Part shown: piece by piece, positions 35,163-43,628 of the stretch
How the letters are laid out: each line of letters begins with the position of its first letter
How positions within the stretch are numbered: the stretch's first letter is position 1
Assembly: GCF_012163155.1 (NCBI RefSeq)
Contig: NZ_JAAVUN010000002.1
Span: 124,001-188,000 of the forward strand
DNA length: 64,000 bases
Source: Kocuria subflava
GTDB taxonomy: Bacteria > Actinomycetota > Actinomycetes > Actinomycetales > Micrococcaceae
Direction: 5' to 3'
Translations under genes and position numbers: made by a program
The notes under the pieces: model-generated
Databases searched by the model: none
Told to the model about the DNA's origin: nothing
What the model saw: only the letters and a program-made list of their open reading frames with translations

Positions 35163-36615
35163 CCCGCGCGGATTCCTCAAGTACACCGAACGTCAGGACC
35201 GTCCCAAGCGGCCCGTGCCGGTACGCATCATGGACTTCAACGAGGTCCAGACGGCTCCGGATTCAGCAACCCTGAAGAAACAGGCATCACGCTGCATGGA
35301 CTGTGGTGTGGCGTTCTGCCATCAGGGCTGCCCCCTGGGCAACCTGATTCCAGAATGGAATGACCTGGTGTGGCGCGGCCACAGCCGTGAAGCCGTGGCG
35401 CGCATGCACGCCACCAACAACTTCCCGGAGTTCACGGGCCGTGTGTGCCCGGCCCCCTGCGAGTCGGCCTGCGTGCTCGGCATCAACCAGCCTGCGGTGA
35501 CCATCAAGCAGGTGGAGTACGCGATCGGTGAGATGGCCTTTGACGAGGGCATTGTGGAGCCGTTCATCCCGGACCGCCTGGTGAGCCAGACCGTGGCCGT
35601 GGTGGGCTCCGGGCCCGCCGGGCTTGCCGCTGCCCAACAGCTCACGCAGGCCGGATTCACGGTGGCGGTCTACGAACGTGACGACCGCATTGGTGGTCTG
35701 CTGCGTTACGGCATCCCCGACTTCAAGTTGGAGAAGGAGATCCTGGACCGCCGCCTGGACGTCATGCGCGCAGAGGGAACCCGCTTCCGCACCGGTGTGG
35801 AGATCGGCAAGGACATCACGTGGGACCAGCTGCGGCGTCGGTACGACGCCGTGATCGTGGCAACCGGAGCCCTGGAGGCCCGCGAACTCGGGGTTCCCGG
35901 ACGTGAACTCAACGGCGTGCACCACGCCATGGAGTACCTGACCCAGGCCAACCGTGTGGCGGCCGGGGACGAGGTCCCCAACCAGATCCGGGCCGATGGC
36001 AAGCACGTGGTGGTCCTGGGCGGCGGTGACACCGGTTCTGACTGCATCGGCACCGCCAACCGTCAGAACGCAGCATCCGTGACCAACATTGCCATCGGGT
36101 TCGAGTTGCCGGCGGAGCGCCCGGATGACCAGCCGTGGCCCATGACCCCGCGTGTCTTGGACGTGTCCTCGTCACACGAGGAAGGCGTGGACCGAGTCTA
36201 TCTGTCCTCCACCGTGGAGATCCTGGGGGAGAACGGTCGGGTCACCGGACTGAAGGTGGCTGAGACCGAGTACCTGCATGACGGCAGGCGCGTGCCCAAG
36301 GAAGGCACCGAACGCGTGGTGCCCGCAGACATGGTGCTGTTGGCGTTGGGTTTCACCGGTAACGAATCCGATGAACTCGTGGAGCAGATCCACACCGATC
36401 TGGACAAGCGCGGCAACGTGGCACGTGATGACACCTACATGACCACCGTTGACGGAGTGTTCGCCTGCGGCGACGCCGGCCGTGGCGCATCCCTGGTGGT
36501 CTGGGCCATCGCTGAGGGGCGCGCGTGTGCATCAGCGGTGGAGAAGTTCCTCACGGGCAGCACCAGACTGCCCTTCCCAGTGGCCCCCAGCACGCAGGCC
36601 ATCAACCTGCGGTGA
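35155..36615 (+). CDS. gltD: Glutamate synthase small subunit
   Basis: Electron-input subunit passing NADPH electrons through FAD and Fe-S clusters to GltB. 486 residues: N-terminal 4Fe-4S cysteines in [17 protein letters not shown] and [17 protein letters not shown] site [22 protein letters not shown] site [13 protein letters not shown], and C-terminal [16 protein letters not shown]. The GTG start lies inside the end of gltB, so the subunits are coupled. A GC-rich hairpin follows. Confidence 0.96.
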
Positions 36616-36619
36616 AACC

Positions 36620-36656
36620 GACGGCGGCGGGCAAAGCAACGCAACCCGCCGCCGTC
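36620..36656 (+). terminator. Terminator-like hairpin after gltD
   Basis: GACGGCGGCGGG (36620-36631) and CCCGCCGCCGTC (36645-36656) are perfectly complementary over 12 bp with a 13-base loop. Only a short GTTG follows. It starts five bases after the gltD stop codon. Confidence 0.8.
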
Positions 36657-36827
36657 GTTGCCCTGCCCCTGCCCCAAGGCGAGTAGGGTAGGACGTGAAG
36701 CAGGCCGGACACGGCCTGAACGCCCTGGCAGTGACGCCGCGTCGGCCCTTGTATCCCGCGCACGTTACGGGTCGATGCGCACGTTGCCCTGATGGGCCCA
36801 TCCGTATTAGACCGAAAGGCATTCCTC

Positions 36828-38312
36828 ATGAGACGAGCCAAGATCGTTGCCACGATTGGACCGGCTATTTCGTCCTACGAGAAGCTCACGGAAGCAATTC
36901 AGGCGGGACTGAACGTCGCTCGCCTGAACATGAGCCACGACACCCACGAAACTCACCTGATACAGTACGAAAACCTGCGTCGGGCTGCTGCTGACCTGGA
37001 CAAGAACGTGGCCATCCTGGCTGACCTCCAGGGCCCCAAGATCCGCCTGACCACCTTTGTGGACGGACCCCACTTCCTGGAGGTCGGGGACGTCTTCACC
37101 ATCACCAGCCGTGAGGTGGAAGGCACCAAGGAGATCTGCGGAACCACCTTCAAGGGCCTGCCGCAGGACGTCCGCGTGGGCGATGAACTGCTGATCGACG
37201 ACGGCAAGGTGCGCGTGCGTGCCACCGCCGTGACCGACACCGATGTGACCACCGTGGTGGAAATCCCCGGCAAGGTCTCCAACAACAAGGGCATCAACCT
37301 GCCCGGCGTGGCCGTGAACGTGCCGGCCCTGTCCGACAAGGACGAGGAAGATCTGCGGTGGGCACTGCAGACCGGTGTTGACCTGATCGCCCTGTCCTTT
37401 GTGCGCACCGGAGACGACATCTCCCGCGTCCACGAGATCATGGACGAGGAAGGCATCCGCCTGCCGGTGATCGCCAAGATCGAAAAGCCCCAGGCCGTGG
37501 AGAACCTCCACGAGATCATCGACTCCTTTGACGGGATCATGGTGGCCCGCGGTGACCTTGGCGTGGAGCTGCCCCTGGAAGAAGTTCCCGTGGTGCAGAA
37601 GCGCGCCATCGAGTTGGCCCGTCGCTGGGCCAAGCCGGTGATCGTGGCCACACAGGTGTTGGAAACCATGATGGACAACCCGCGCCCCACGCGTGCCGAG
37701 GCCTCTGACTGCGCCAACGCCGTGCTGGACGGTGCTGACGCTGTGATGCTCTCCGGTGAGACATCCATCGGCAAGTACCCGATCGAGGCTCTGCAGACCA
37801 TGGCCAGGATCATCGAGGCCACGGAACGTCACGGTTCCGAGCGCATCGGTGGCCTGCTGTCCGAACCGCGTACCCGCGGTGGCGCCATCACCCGTGCCGC
37901 TGTGACCATCGCCCGGCAGCTGGACATTGGCTACATCACAACCTTCACGCAGTCCGGCGACTCCGCTCGGCGTCTGTGCCGCCTGCGCCCCTCGCAGCCC
38001 ATCCTGGCCTTCACACCGGATCAGAAGGTCAGCGCCTTCTGCGCACTGCTGTGGGGTGTGGAGCCCGTCCAGGCCGAGGCTGTGGACCACACCGATGAGA
38101 TGACCAAGCAGGTGGACCGCTACATGTACCGCACCGGCCGCGCCGGTTCCGGGGACCTGGTGGTCATCTGTGCAGGCTCGCCCCCAGGCGTGGCCGGTTC
38201 CACCAACCTGGTCAAGGTCCACCGGATCGGTGACCAGCAGGATGCCGGTGCCGTGGCTGAGGACACCCCGGAGTACCACGAGAGCGTGGGTCCGTGGAGT
38301 GCCGACCGCTGA
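36828..38312 (+). CDS. pyk: Pyruvate kinase
   Basis: Last step of glycolysis, PEP to pyruvate with ATP formation. The ATG at 36828 (MRRAKIVATIGPA) has GAAAGG upstream; the longer frame from 36792 is not needed. 494 residues with LNMSHDTHETH, ADLQGPKIRL, the catalytic Lys and Mg site in IAKIEKPQAVENL and DGIMVARGDLGVE, the substrate loop ATQVLETMMDNPRPTRAE, and a C-terminal regulatory domain. A strong hairpin follows. Confidence 0.96.
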   Translation: MRRAKIVATIGPAISSYEKLTEAIQAGLNVARLNMSHDTHETHLIQYENLRRAAADLDKNVAILADLQGPKIRLTTFVDGPHFLEVGDVFTITSREVEGTKEICGTTFKGLPQDVRVGDELLIDDGKVRVRATAVTDTDVTTVVEIPGKVSNNKGINLPGVAVNVPALSDKDEEDLRWALQTGVDLIALSFVRTGDDISRVHEIMDEEGIRLPVIAKIEKPQAVENLHEIIDSFDGIMVARGDLGVELPLEEVPVVQKRAIELARRWAKPVIVATQVLETMMDNPRPTRAEASDCANAVLDGADAVMLSGETSIGKYPIEALQTMARIIEATERHGSERIGGLLSEPRTRGGAITRAAVTIARQLDIGYITTFTQSGDSARRLCRLRPSQPILAFTPDQKVSAFCALLWGVEPVQAEAVDHTDEMTKQVDRYMYRTGRAGSGDLVVICAGSPPGVAGSTNLVKVHRIGDQQDAGAVAEDTPEYHESVGPWSADR

Positions 38313-38334
38313 TCCGTCAGTGACGTTGTGACTT

Positions 38335-38370
38335 GTTGCCCCGCGGGTTCTTGGGAACCGGCGGGGCAAC
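38335..38370 (+). terminator. Hairpin terminator after pyk
   Basis: GTTGCCCCGC (38335-38344) pairs with GCGGGGCAAC (38361-38370); inside it GGTTC (38346-38350) pairs with GAACC (38355-38359), giving a nearly continuous stem. The tail GTCATG has few T residues. Confidence 0.8.
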
Positions 38371-38504
38371 GTCATGACTGGGGCCGAGAGGGAGAGCAAC
38401 TTTCCCTGTCACCATCCAGATCGTCATACAGTGCCACGGAAACGGTGCGGGTCCGCGGTAGTGACCGCGTACTCGTTCAACGGGGAAGCAATGGCGTGGG
38501 AACG

Positions 38505-39485
38505 ATGCAGCCGGGTGCGGGCCGAACGGAGGCGACCGGTACGCCGTCATGGTTCACGGACGTGCACGCGCATTTTGTGCCGCAGGCCTATCGCCAGGCG
38601 CTGCTGGAGCAAGGCATCAACTTTCCCGATGGCTCACCCATTCCGGAATGGTCCGCGGCCGGGCACGTGGAGGCGCTGGATGAACTGGGGATCACCACGG
38701 CCATGCTCTCTGCCTCCAGCCCCGGCGTGGAGGTGGATGGCCGCCCCGAGTACTGGGCGCGGTTGCTCAGCGAATCCGGTGCCGACGAGCGGACGGAGCA
38801 TCCCGGGCGCTTCGGGCCCCTGGCTGCCTTGCCACTTCCGGAGATCGACGCATCCTTACGAGAGATCGCCCACGCTTTGGATGACCTGAACGCGGACGGT
38901 TTTGCCCTGCTGACCCACGTCCAGGGGGTGTATCTGGGGGATGCCCGTCTTGATCCCGTGATGGAGGAACTGAACCGGCGTGAGGCCGTGGTGTTTGTGC
39001 ACCCCACCTCACCGGCCGGTTGCGCCCACGTGGACATGGGGCGGCCCGCGCCGCTGGTGGAGTACCTGTTCGACACCACGCGCGCCGTCATCAACCTGGT
39101 TCTCACCGCAACGCTGTCCAGGTACCCGGCCATCCGGTGGATCGTCCCGCACAACGGGGCGGTGTTGGCAGACGTGGCGGACCGCGTCCACCTGTTCCAA
39201 CAGTACGTGCTGCATCCACCATCCGAACTGGATGTTCAGCAGGCGCTGAAGGGACTGTTCTACGAAGTCGGGTCTTCGGCGCCCTTCCCCAGGGCCGCCG
39301 CCGCGGTAAGGACCCTGACCACGGATGACCACATTCTGCTGGGCACGGATCTGCCGTATGCGCCACCGGCAGCCGTCCGAGCAAACATCCAGCGAATCCG
39401 CGGCGGTGAGTACCTGGAAGAACCGGGCCTGACGCAGCTGTGCCACGGCACGGCGGACATCCTGTTCCCGCGGCTGCACCCGTGA
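38505..39485 (+). CDS. Amidohydrolase family protein (ACMSD-like)
   Basis: Metal-dependent TIM-barrel hydrolase or decarboxylase of the amidohydrolase-2 / ACMSD-like group, 326 residues from ATG 38505. Metal site: HAH of TDVHAHFVP near the N-terminus, VFVHPTSP, IVPHNGA and the late Asp in LLGTDLPYAPP. The start is uncertain: GTG at 38496 has a better-spaced GGGGAAG. It is the first gene of an accessory-looking block between pyk and tRNA-Leu. The substrate is unknown; decarboxylation of an aromatic or dicarboxylic acid is typical for the group. Confidence 0.8.
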   Translation: MQPGAGRTEATGTPSWFTDVHAHFVPQAYRQALLEQGINFPDGSPIPEWSAAGHVEALDELGITTAMLSASSPGVEVDGRPEYWARLLSESGADERTEHPGRFGPLAALPLPEIDASLREIAHALDDLNADGFALLTHVQGVYLGDARLDPVMEELNRREAVVFVHPTSPAGCAHVDMGRPAPLVEYLFDTTRAVINLVLTATLSRYPAIRWIVPHNGAVLADVADRVHLFQQYVLHPPSELDVQQALKGLFYEVGSSAPFPRAAAAVRTLTTDDHILLGTDLPYAPPAAVRANIQRIRGGEYLEEPGLTQLCHGTADILFPRLHP

Positions 39486-39593
39486 AACGGATCACTCGGG
39501 GTGACCGCGTGGGGCGGGTTTGCCGTGACACGTAGTCAACGGGGGAAGATCTCTCCTCGATACCGTTGCGCCCCGGGGCTAACTTTCCAGATC

Positions 39594-41609
39594 ATGACCG
39601 AGAACTCACTGGGTGATTTCCTCCGAGCTCGGCGCGCCCGCCTGCGGACAACTGAGCTCGGAATCGTCGCCCCCACCCAACGACGCCGAGTGCCCGGCTT
39701 GCGCCGCGAAGAAGTGGCACAGATGGCGGCCATCAGCACGGACTACTACACGCGGCTGGAACAGGGCCGGATCCAGCCCTCGGCCGCCGTGCTGACTTCC
39801 GTGGCCGATGCCCTGCAGCTCGATGCCGCCACCACCGATTACGTATTCACAACTGCCGGACTCACAGCGCAGGCACCCGCAGCCACGCCGCCCGTTCACG
39901 ACGCACAACAGTTGGCCTTGGTGCAGTCCTTCATCGACGACCTGCACATGACGCCTGTTTTCGTCGTGGGGCCCAGGACGGAGATCCTGGCGTGGAATGA
40001 CCTGGCCGCAGCCATGATCACGGACTTTGCCGTCATCCCCGAATTTCAGCGCTACTTCATTCGCCTGCTCATCACGGATCCGGCCATGCGTGGGCTGTAC
40101 GCGGACAGGGAGGAGGTCATGCGAATCTCCGTGGAGCAACTGCGCGCCTTGAACGCAACAACACCGGATGACCCCGAGCTGTGCCATCTGGTGCAGGAGC
40201 TCAGGGCCATCGACCCGGACTTCGCGTCCTGGTGGAATGCTCACGCCGTTGCGCCGCGAACATCGGGGATGAAGGTCCTCCGTCATCCCGTGGTGGGGGA
40301 ACTGCACCTCGACTGGATGGCGCTGACGTGGAACACCGTTCCCGACTGGCAATTGATCGCCTGGAAGTCTCCCGCGGAAACACCCACCCACCAACGGCTA
40401 CAGCTGTTGGCACAACACAGCAAGGAGCTGAGAAAATGTCGAAGGCACTTCCTCCCGTGGCACTGGGAACCTGGTCCTGGGGCGCAGGTTCTGCCGGCGG
40501 TGACTAGATCTTTGGCAACAACCTGGACACCGCAGATCTGGAACCGGTGCTCGACGCCGCCATGGCCGCGGGTCTCCGTCTCTGGGACACCGCCCAGGTC
40601 TACGGCGGCGGGAGTTCCGAGCAGATCCTGGGAAGACTGGCCTCCCGGTATCCGCGTGAAGAACTCATCCTCTCCACCGAGTTCACCCCGCAGATCGCAC
40701 CCGAGTCACAGAATTCGGTCCGGGACCTACTGGAGGGCTCCCTGGAGAATCTGCACACGGATTCGGTGGACATCTACTGGATCCACAACCCCTCCGACGT
40801 CGAACGCTGGACACCGTTCCTGGCGGAACTGGTGCAGACCGGCAAGGTCGGCCGCATCGGTGTCTCCAACCACAATCTGGAGCAACTCCAGCGGGCCCAG
40901 GAAATCCTGGCACCCAGCGGGGTGCGGATCACTGCCGTCCAGAACCACTACAGCCTGTTGTACCGGTCATCGGAAGACGCCGGGATTGTGGAGTACTGCG
41001 CACAGGAGGGGATCGACTTCTTCGCCTACATGGTGCTGGAACAAGGCGCACTGTCCGGGAAGTACGACGCCGAACACCCCATGCCCGCTGATTCCCAGAG
41101 GGGCAGGACGTACAACCCGATCCTGCCCAAGCTCACCCCCGTGTTGGCGGAACTGTCCGCCATCAGCCAGGACCATCAGGCCACGGTGCCTCAGGTCGCC
41201 ATGGCCTGGGCCATCACCAAGGGCACCATTCCCATCATCGGCGTCACCAAGGCGGAACAGGTCAACGATGCAGCACAGGCTGCAGCCCTTGAGCTCAGCC
41301 CCACGGAAATGTCCCGCCTGGAGGACGTGGCAGCCGCCAGCGGAGCGCAGACCCGCGGTGGCTGGGAAGCCCCCATGGTCTGAGACCGCCTCCCGACCCC
41401 ACCTGACCATCGCCTCCGACCGTGGACCTGACAGCAGCCACCGCTTGCTTCTGAGGCGGATCACACCGAAGGGACCTTCCAGATGGCTGACTCCGCGTCC
41501 ACATCGGTGCCCGGCACCAAACATCACGGTCCGCACCGCGCCGTGGACACCAGCCAACTCTTCTTCGACCTGGTGTTCGTTTTCGCCATCACGGAAGTCT
41601 CCGGACTGA
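39594..41609 (+). CDS. MmyB-type HTH regulator; frame runs on past the expected end
   Basis: The first ~280 residues are a normal MmyB-like transcription factor: helix-turn-helix (FLRARRARL, VPGLRREEVAQMAAIS, YYTRLEQGR, about 8-70) followed by the MmyB ligand-binding domain (TEILAWNDLAAAMI, WWNAHAVAPRTSG, HPVVGELHLDW). Family members end about where QRLQLLAQHSKELRK is reached (40436), but no stop is present. The frame then stays open for ~390 codons across the aldo/keto reductase in a different frame, giving a Pro/Arg/Ser-rich sequence that resembles no protein. I read this as loss of the stop codon; the true protein may still fold in its N-terminal part. Confidence 0.7.
   Translation: MTENSLGDFLRARRARLRTTELGIVAPTQRRRVPGLRREEVAQMAAISTDYYTRLEQGRIQPSAAVLTSVADALQLDAATTDYVFTTAGLTAQAPAATPPVHDAQQLALVQSFIDDLHMTPVFVVGPRTEILAWNDLAAAMITDFAVIPEFQRYFIRLLITDPAMRGLYADREEVMRISVEQLRALNATTPDDPELCHLVQELRAIDPDFASWWNAHAVAPRTSGMKVLRHPVVGELHLDWMALTWNTVPDWQLIAWKSPAETPTHQRLQLLAQHSKELRKCRRHFLPWHWEPGPGAQVLPAVTRSLATTWTPQIWNRCSTPPWPRVSVSGTPPRSTAAGVPSRSWEDWPPGIRVKNSSSPPSSPRRSHPSHRIRSGTYWRAPWRICTRIRWTSTGSTTPPTSNAGHRSWRNWCRPARSAASVSPTTIWSNSSGPRKSWHPAGCGSLPSRTTTACCTGHRKTPGLWSTAHRRGSTSSPTWCWNKAHCPGSTTPNTPCPLIPRGAGRTTRSCPSSPPCWRNCPPSARTIRPRCLRSPWPGPSPRAPFPSSASPRRNRSTMQHRLQPLSSAPRKCPAWRTWQPPAERRPAVAGKPPWSETASRPHLTIASDRGPDSSHRLLLRRITPKGPSRWLTPRPHRCPAPNITVRTAPWTPANSSSTWCSFSPSRKSPD
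40436..41383 (+). pseudogene. Aldo/keto reductase, disrupted by an amber codon
   Basis: From ATG 40436 (MSKALPPVALGTWSWG) the frame reads 23 codons and meets TAG at 40505-40507 in GGD-stop-IFGNN; where related reductases have GGDQ, so CAG to TAG is the likely change. The rest is open to 41383 and encodes a typical AKR barrel (LWDTAQVYGGGSSEQ, WIHNPSDVERW, GRIGVSNHNLEQL, IPIIGVTKAEQ). The catalytic lysine is also lost: STEFTPQ has Glu82 (40679-40681) where the family has STKF. A GTG at 40547 could start a 278-residue remnant lacking the first strand. Two independent lesions indicate a decaying gene. Confidence 0.8.
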
Positions 41610-42651
41610 TCCGTGAGCAACCCGATGCGCAGGGGTGCTGCGGGCCGCCATCCTGCTGGCCATGATGTATTGGTTCTGGGTGCTGAGCACCATCCAGACC
41701 AGCTTCCGTCAGATGAGCACGGCGGGCAACCGCTTGGTGATCTTCGGGTTGACCTTCACCGCGTTGCTGATGGCCTTGGCTATCCCCGCCGCTTTCGAGG
41801 AACGCGGTCTGCTGTTCGCCGGGGCCTATTGGTCCGGGCGTGCGCTGGTGTTCGTCACCCTGGCCCGGCGTACGCCCGCCGTGAGGCCCGTGTACGCGGT
41901 GAGTCTTCTGCTAACGGGACCTCTGCTGGTGGCCGGAGCCCTGCTGGAATCGCCCTACCGGGAGGTGCTCTGGGCGGCAGCGGCCCTGGCCGAAATCCTG
42001 GCACCGCGGGTGAACCACCGCAGGATGCGCACCCTGGTCTACGACCTCGAACACATCGTGGAGCGCTTCGGTCTGCTGGTGATCATCGCCCTGGGGGAGA
42101 CCATCATCTCCACCGGAGAACCGCTGGCGGAGACCATGAGATTCAGCCTTCCGGAGATCATCACCTTCACGGCGGCGTTCGTGTTGACGATCTCCCTGTG
42201 GTGGTTGTACTTCGACCACTCCGCAACGTATCTGGGCAGGCACCTGGAATCCGCACCCGTGACCTTCGAGGCGGTTCGGGGCGCCTTGACCTACACCCAG
42301 TTCTGGATCGTGGGCGGGGTCATCGCCGTGGCCGTCGGGGTCCATGAATCCCTGTTGGAGCCATTGAAACCGCTGCCGGTGGTGGTGGGACTGCTCATGT
42401 TGGGAGGAACCACGGCGTTCTACGCGGTGTTCACACACCTGCGCTTCACCGTCACGGGGCGGCTGCACCGGTCCAGGATCCTGGGCGTTCTGGGCTGCCT
42501 GGTGCTGGCCGTGGGGCTTCCGTGGCTTCCGGCGGCCGGAGTCATGGTGGGGTTGGCCGTGCTGACCGTTGCCACCAATGTGTGGGAGCGTCTGCACCCG
42601 GCCAGCGCCGGGGCACCGAGTGGCGCTGACTGGTACCTGGACGAGCACTAG
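41483..42651 (+). pseudogene. ltrA: Low temperature requirement protein A (LtrA) family, frameshifted
   Basis: The 5' part, from ATG 41483, encodes the LtrA beginning (HRAVDTSQLFFDLVFVFAITEV) but runs out of frame at the GGGG run 41632-41635. The remaining gene continues in another frame from 41635 (VLRAAILLAMMYWFWV) to 42651 with about ten more transmembrane helices and the LtrA signature FGLLVIIALGETII. Restoring one G would give a single ~389-residue LtrA, the normal size. Either a real one-base deletion, a phase-variable G tract or a sequencing error explains it. It is the third damaged gene in a row. Confidence 0.8.
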
Positions 42652-42667
42652 GACATGGTTCTGACGA

Positions 42668-42706
42668 GACCCCTGGCGTGGCCGGTGACCGGCCCTGCCA
42701 GGGGTC
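42668..42706 (+). terminator. Terminator after the ltrA pseudogene
   Basis: GACCCCTGGC (42668-42677) pairs with GCCAGGGGTC (42697-42706); the intervening bases contain a second small hairpin (GGCCGGT/ACCGGCC). TTGATTCTTG follows. Confidence 0.8.
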
Positions 42707-42716
42707 TTGATTCTTG

Positions 42717-42796
42717 TGCCCAAGGTGGGACTTGAACCCACACTCCGAAGAACCGCATTTTGAGTGCGGCGCGTCTGCCAATTCCGCCACTTGGGC
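42717..42796 (-). tRNA. tRNA-Leu (anticodon CAA)
   Basis: Reading the minus strand, a 7-bp acceptor stem (GCCCAAG/CTTGGGC), a 3-bp D stem (GCG/CGC), an anticodon stem CCGCA/TGCGG with loop CTCAAAA, a short class II variable arm closed by TTCG, and a T arm GTGGG-TTCAAGT-CCCAC fold perfectly. The anticodon is CAA, reading UUG leucine codons. The 3' CCA is not encoded. The gene is opposite in direction to its neighbours and sits at the right edge of the accessory block. Confidence 0.95.
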
Positions 42797-42887
42797 CAGG
42801 CACGCGAAAAAGTGTACCCCACATCCGGTTGTACGCTGGACAGTGAGCACGTAGCCCATCACCAGACGCTTTCAAGGAGCATCGGCA

Positions 42888-43568
42888 GTGAGCCAGAACA
42901 GCAGTCAGCCCGAGCAGTCCGCCCAGGGAACGGGTCAGTCAGTGGACGTGACCGAGGCCGAAGCCATGAAGGGAGCCGGTGCCCCGGAATCCTTCAGCAC
43001 GCGCAAGCGTGTGCTGGTGGCTGAGGACGAATCCCTGATCCGCATGGACGTGGTGGAAATGCTGGAGGGTGAGGGCTACCAGGTGGTGGGGGAGGCCGAC
43101 AACGGCCAGCGCGCTATTGACCTGGCTCGCGAGCTTGAGCCGGACCTCGTCCTGATGGACGTCAAGATGCCGGTTCTGGACGGCATCACCGCCGCCGAGC
43201 AGATCGCCTCCGACCGCATTGCCCCGGTGGTGCTGCTGACGGCCTTCAGCCAGAAGGAGCTCATTGAGCGGGCGCGGGAAGCCGGGGCCATGGCCTATGT
43301 GGTCAAGCCCTACACGGCAGCTGACCTGATCCCGGCCATCGAGATCGCCCTGTCCCGCTTTGAGGAGATCGTTTCCCTGGAGGACGAGGTCTCTGAGATG
43401 AAGGATCAGTTCGAGACCCGCAAGATGGTGGAGCGGGCCAAGTCCTTGCTCATCACCAAGATGGGTCTGAGCGAGCCCGAGGCCTTCCGCTGGATTCAGA
43501 AAACTTCCATGGACCGGCGTCTGTCCATGCGGGAAGTGGCGGAAGCCATCCTGAATCAGGTCGCCTGA
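42888..43568 (+). CDS. pdtaR: ANTAR-domain response regulator (PdtaR homolog)
   Basis: Two-component response regulator that binds RNA hairpins and acts by antitermination. The GTG has AAGGAG upstream. The 226-residue protein has a receiver domain (about 40-160) with acidic E46-D47, phosphoacceptor D91 (VLMDVKMP) and LTAFS/KPY switch residues, then a C-terminal ANTAR domain (about 165-226: RKMVERAKSLLITKMGLSE, AFRWIQKTSMDRRLSM). The cognate kinase is not nearby. It precedes polA, as in other Micrococcaceae. The gene symbol rests on similarity to mycobacterial PdtaR. Confidence 0.9.
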   Translation: MSQNSSQPEQSAQGTGQSVDVTEAEAMKGAGAPESFSTRKRVLVAEDESLIRMDVVEMLEGEGYQVVGEADNGQRAIDLARELEPDLVLMDVKMPVLDGITAAEQIASDRIAPVVLLTAFSQKELIERAREAGAMAYVVKPYTAADLIPAIEIALSRFEEIVSLEDEVSEMKDQFETRKMVERAKSLLITKMGLSEPEAFRWIQKTSMDRRLSMREVAEAILNQVA

Positions 43569-43581
43569 CATCTTGCGGTTC

Positions 43582-43615
43582 GGGTGGTCTCCGGTCACGG
43601 TGTCGGTGACCACCC
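43582..43615 (+). terminator. Hairpin between pdtaR and polA
   Basis: GGGTGGTC (43582-43589) pairs with GACCACCC (43608-43615), with GGTCAC/GTGACC as an inner alternative. It ends two bases before TAAGAT, the -10 box of polA. Confidence 0.65.
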
Positions 43616-43628
43616 CTAAGATGGGTCC

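Noticed and set aside
40440-41609. A natural fusion of the MmyB-type regulator to a second domain
   Set aside because: The extension is the reductase gene read out of frame; it is Pro/Arg/Ser-rich with no recognisable fold, so it is read-through and not a domain.
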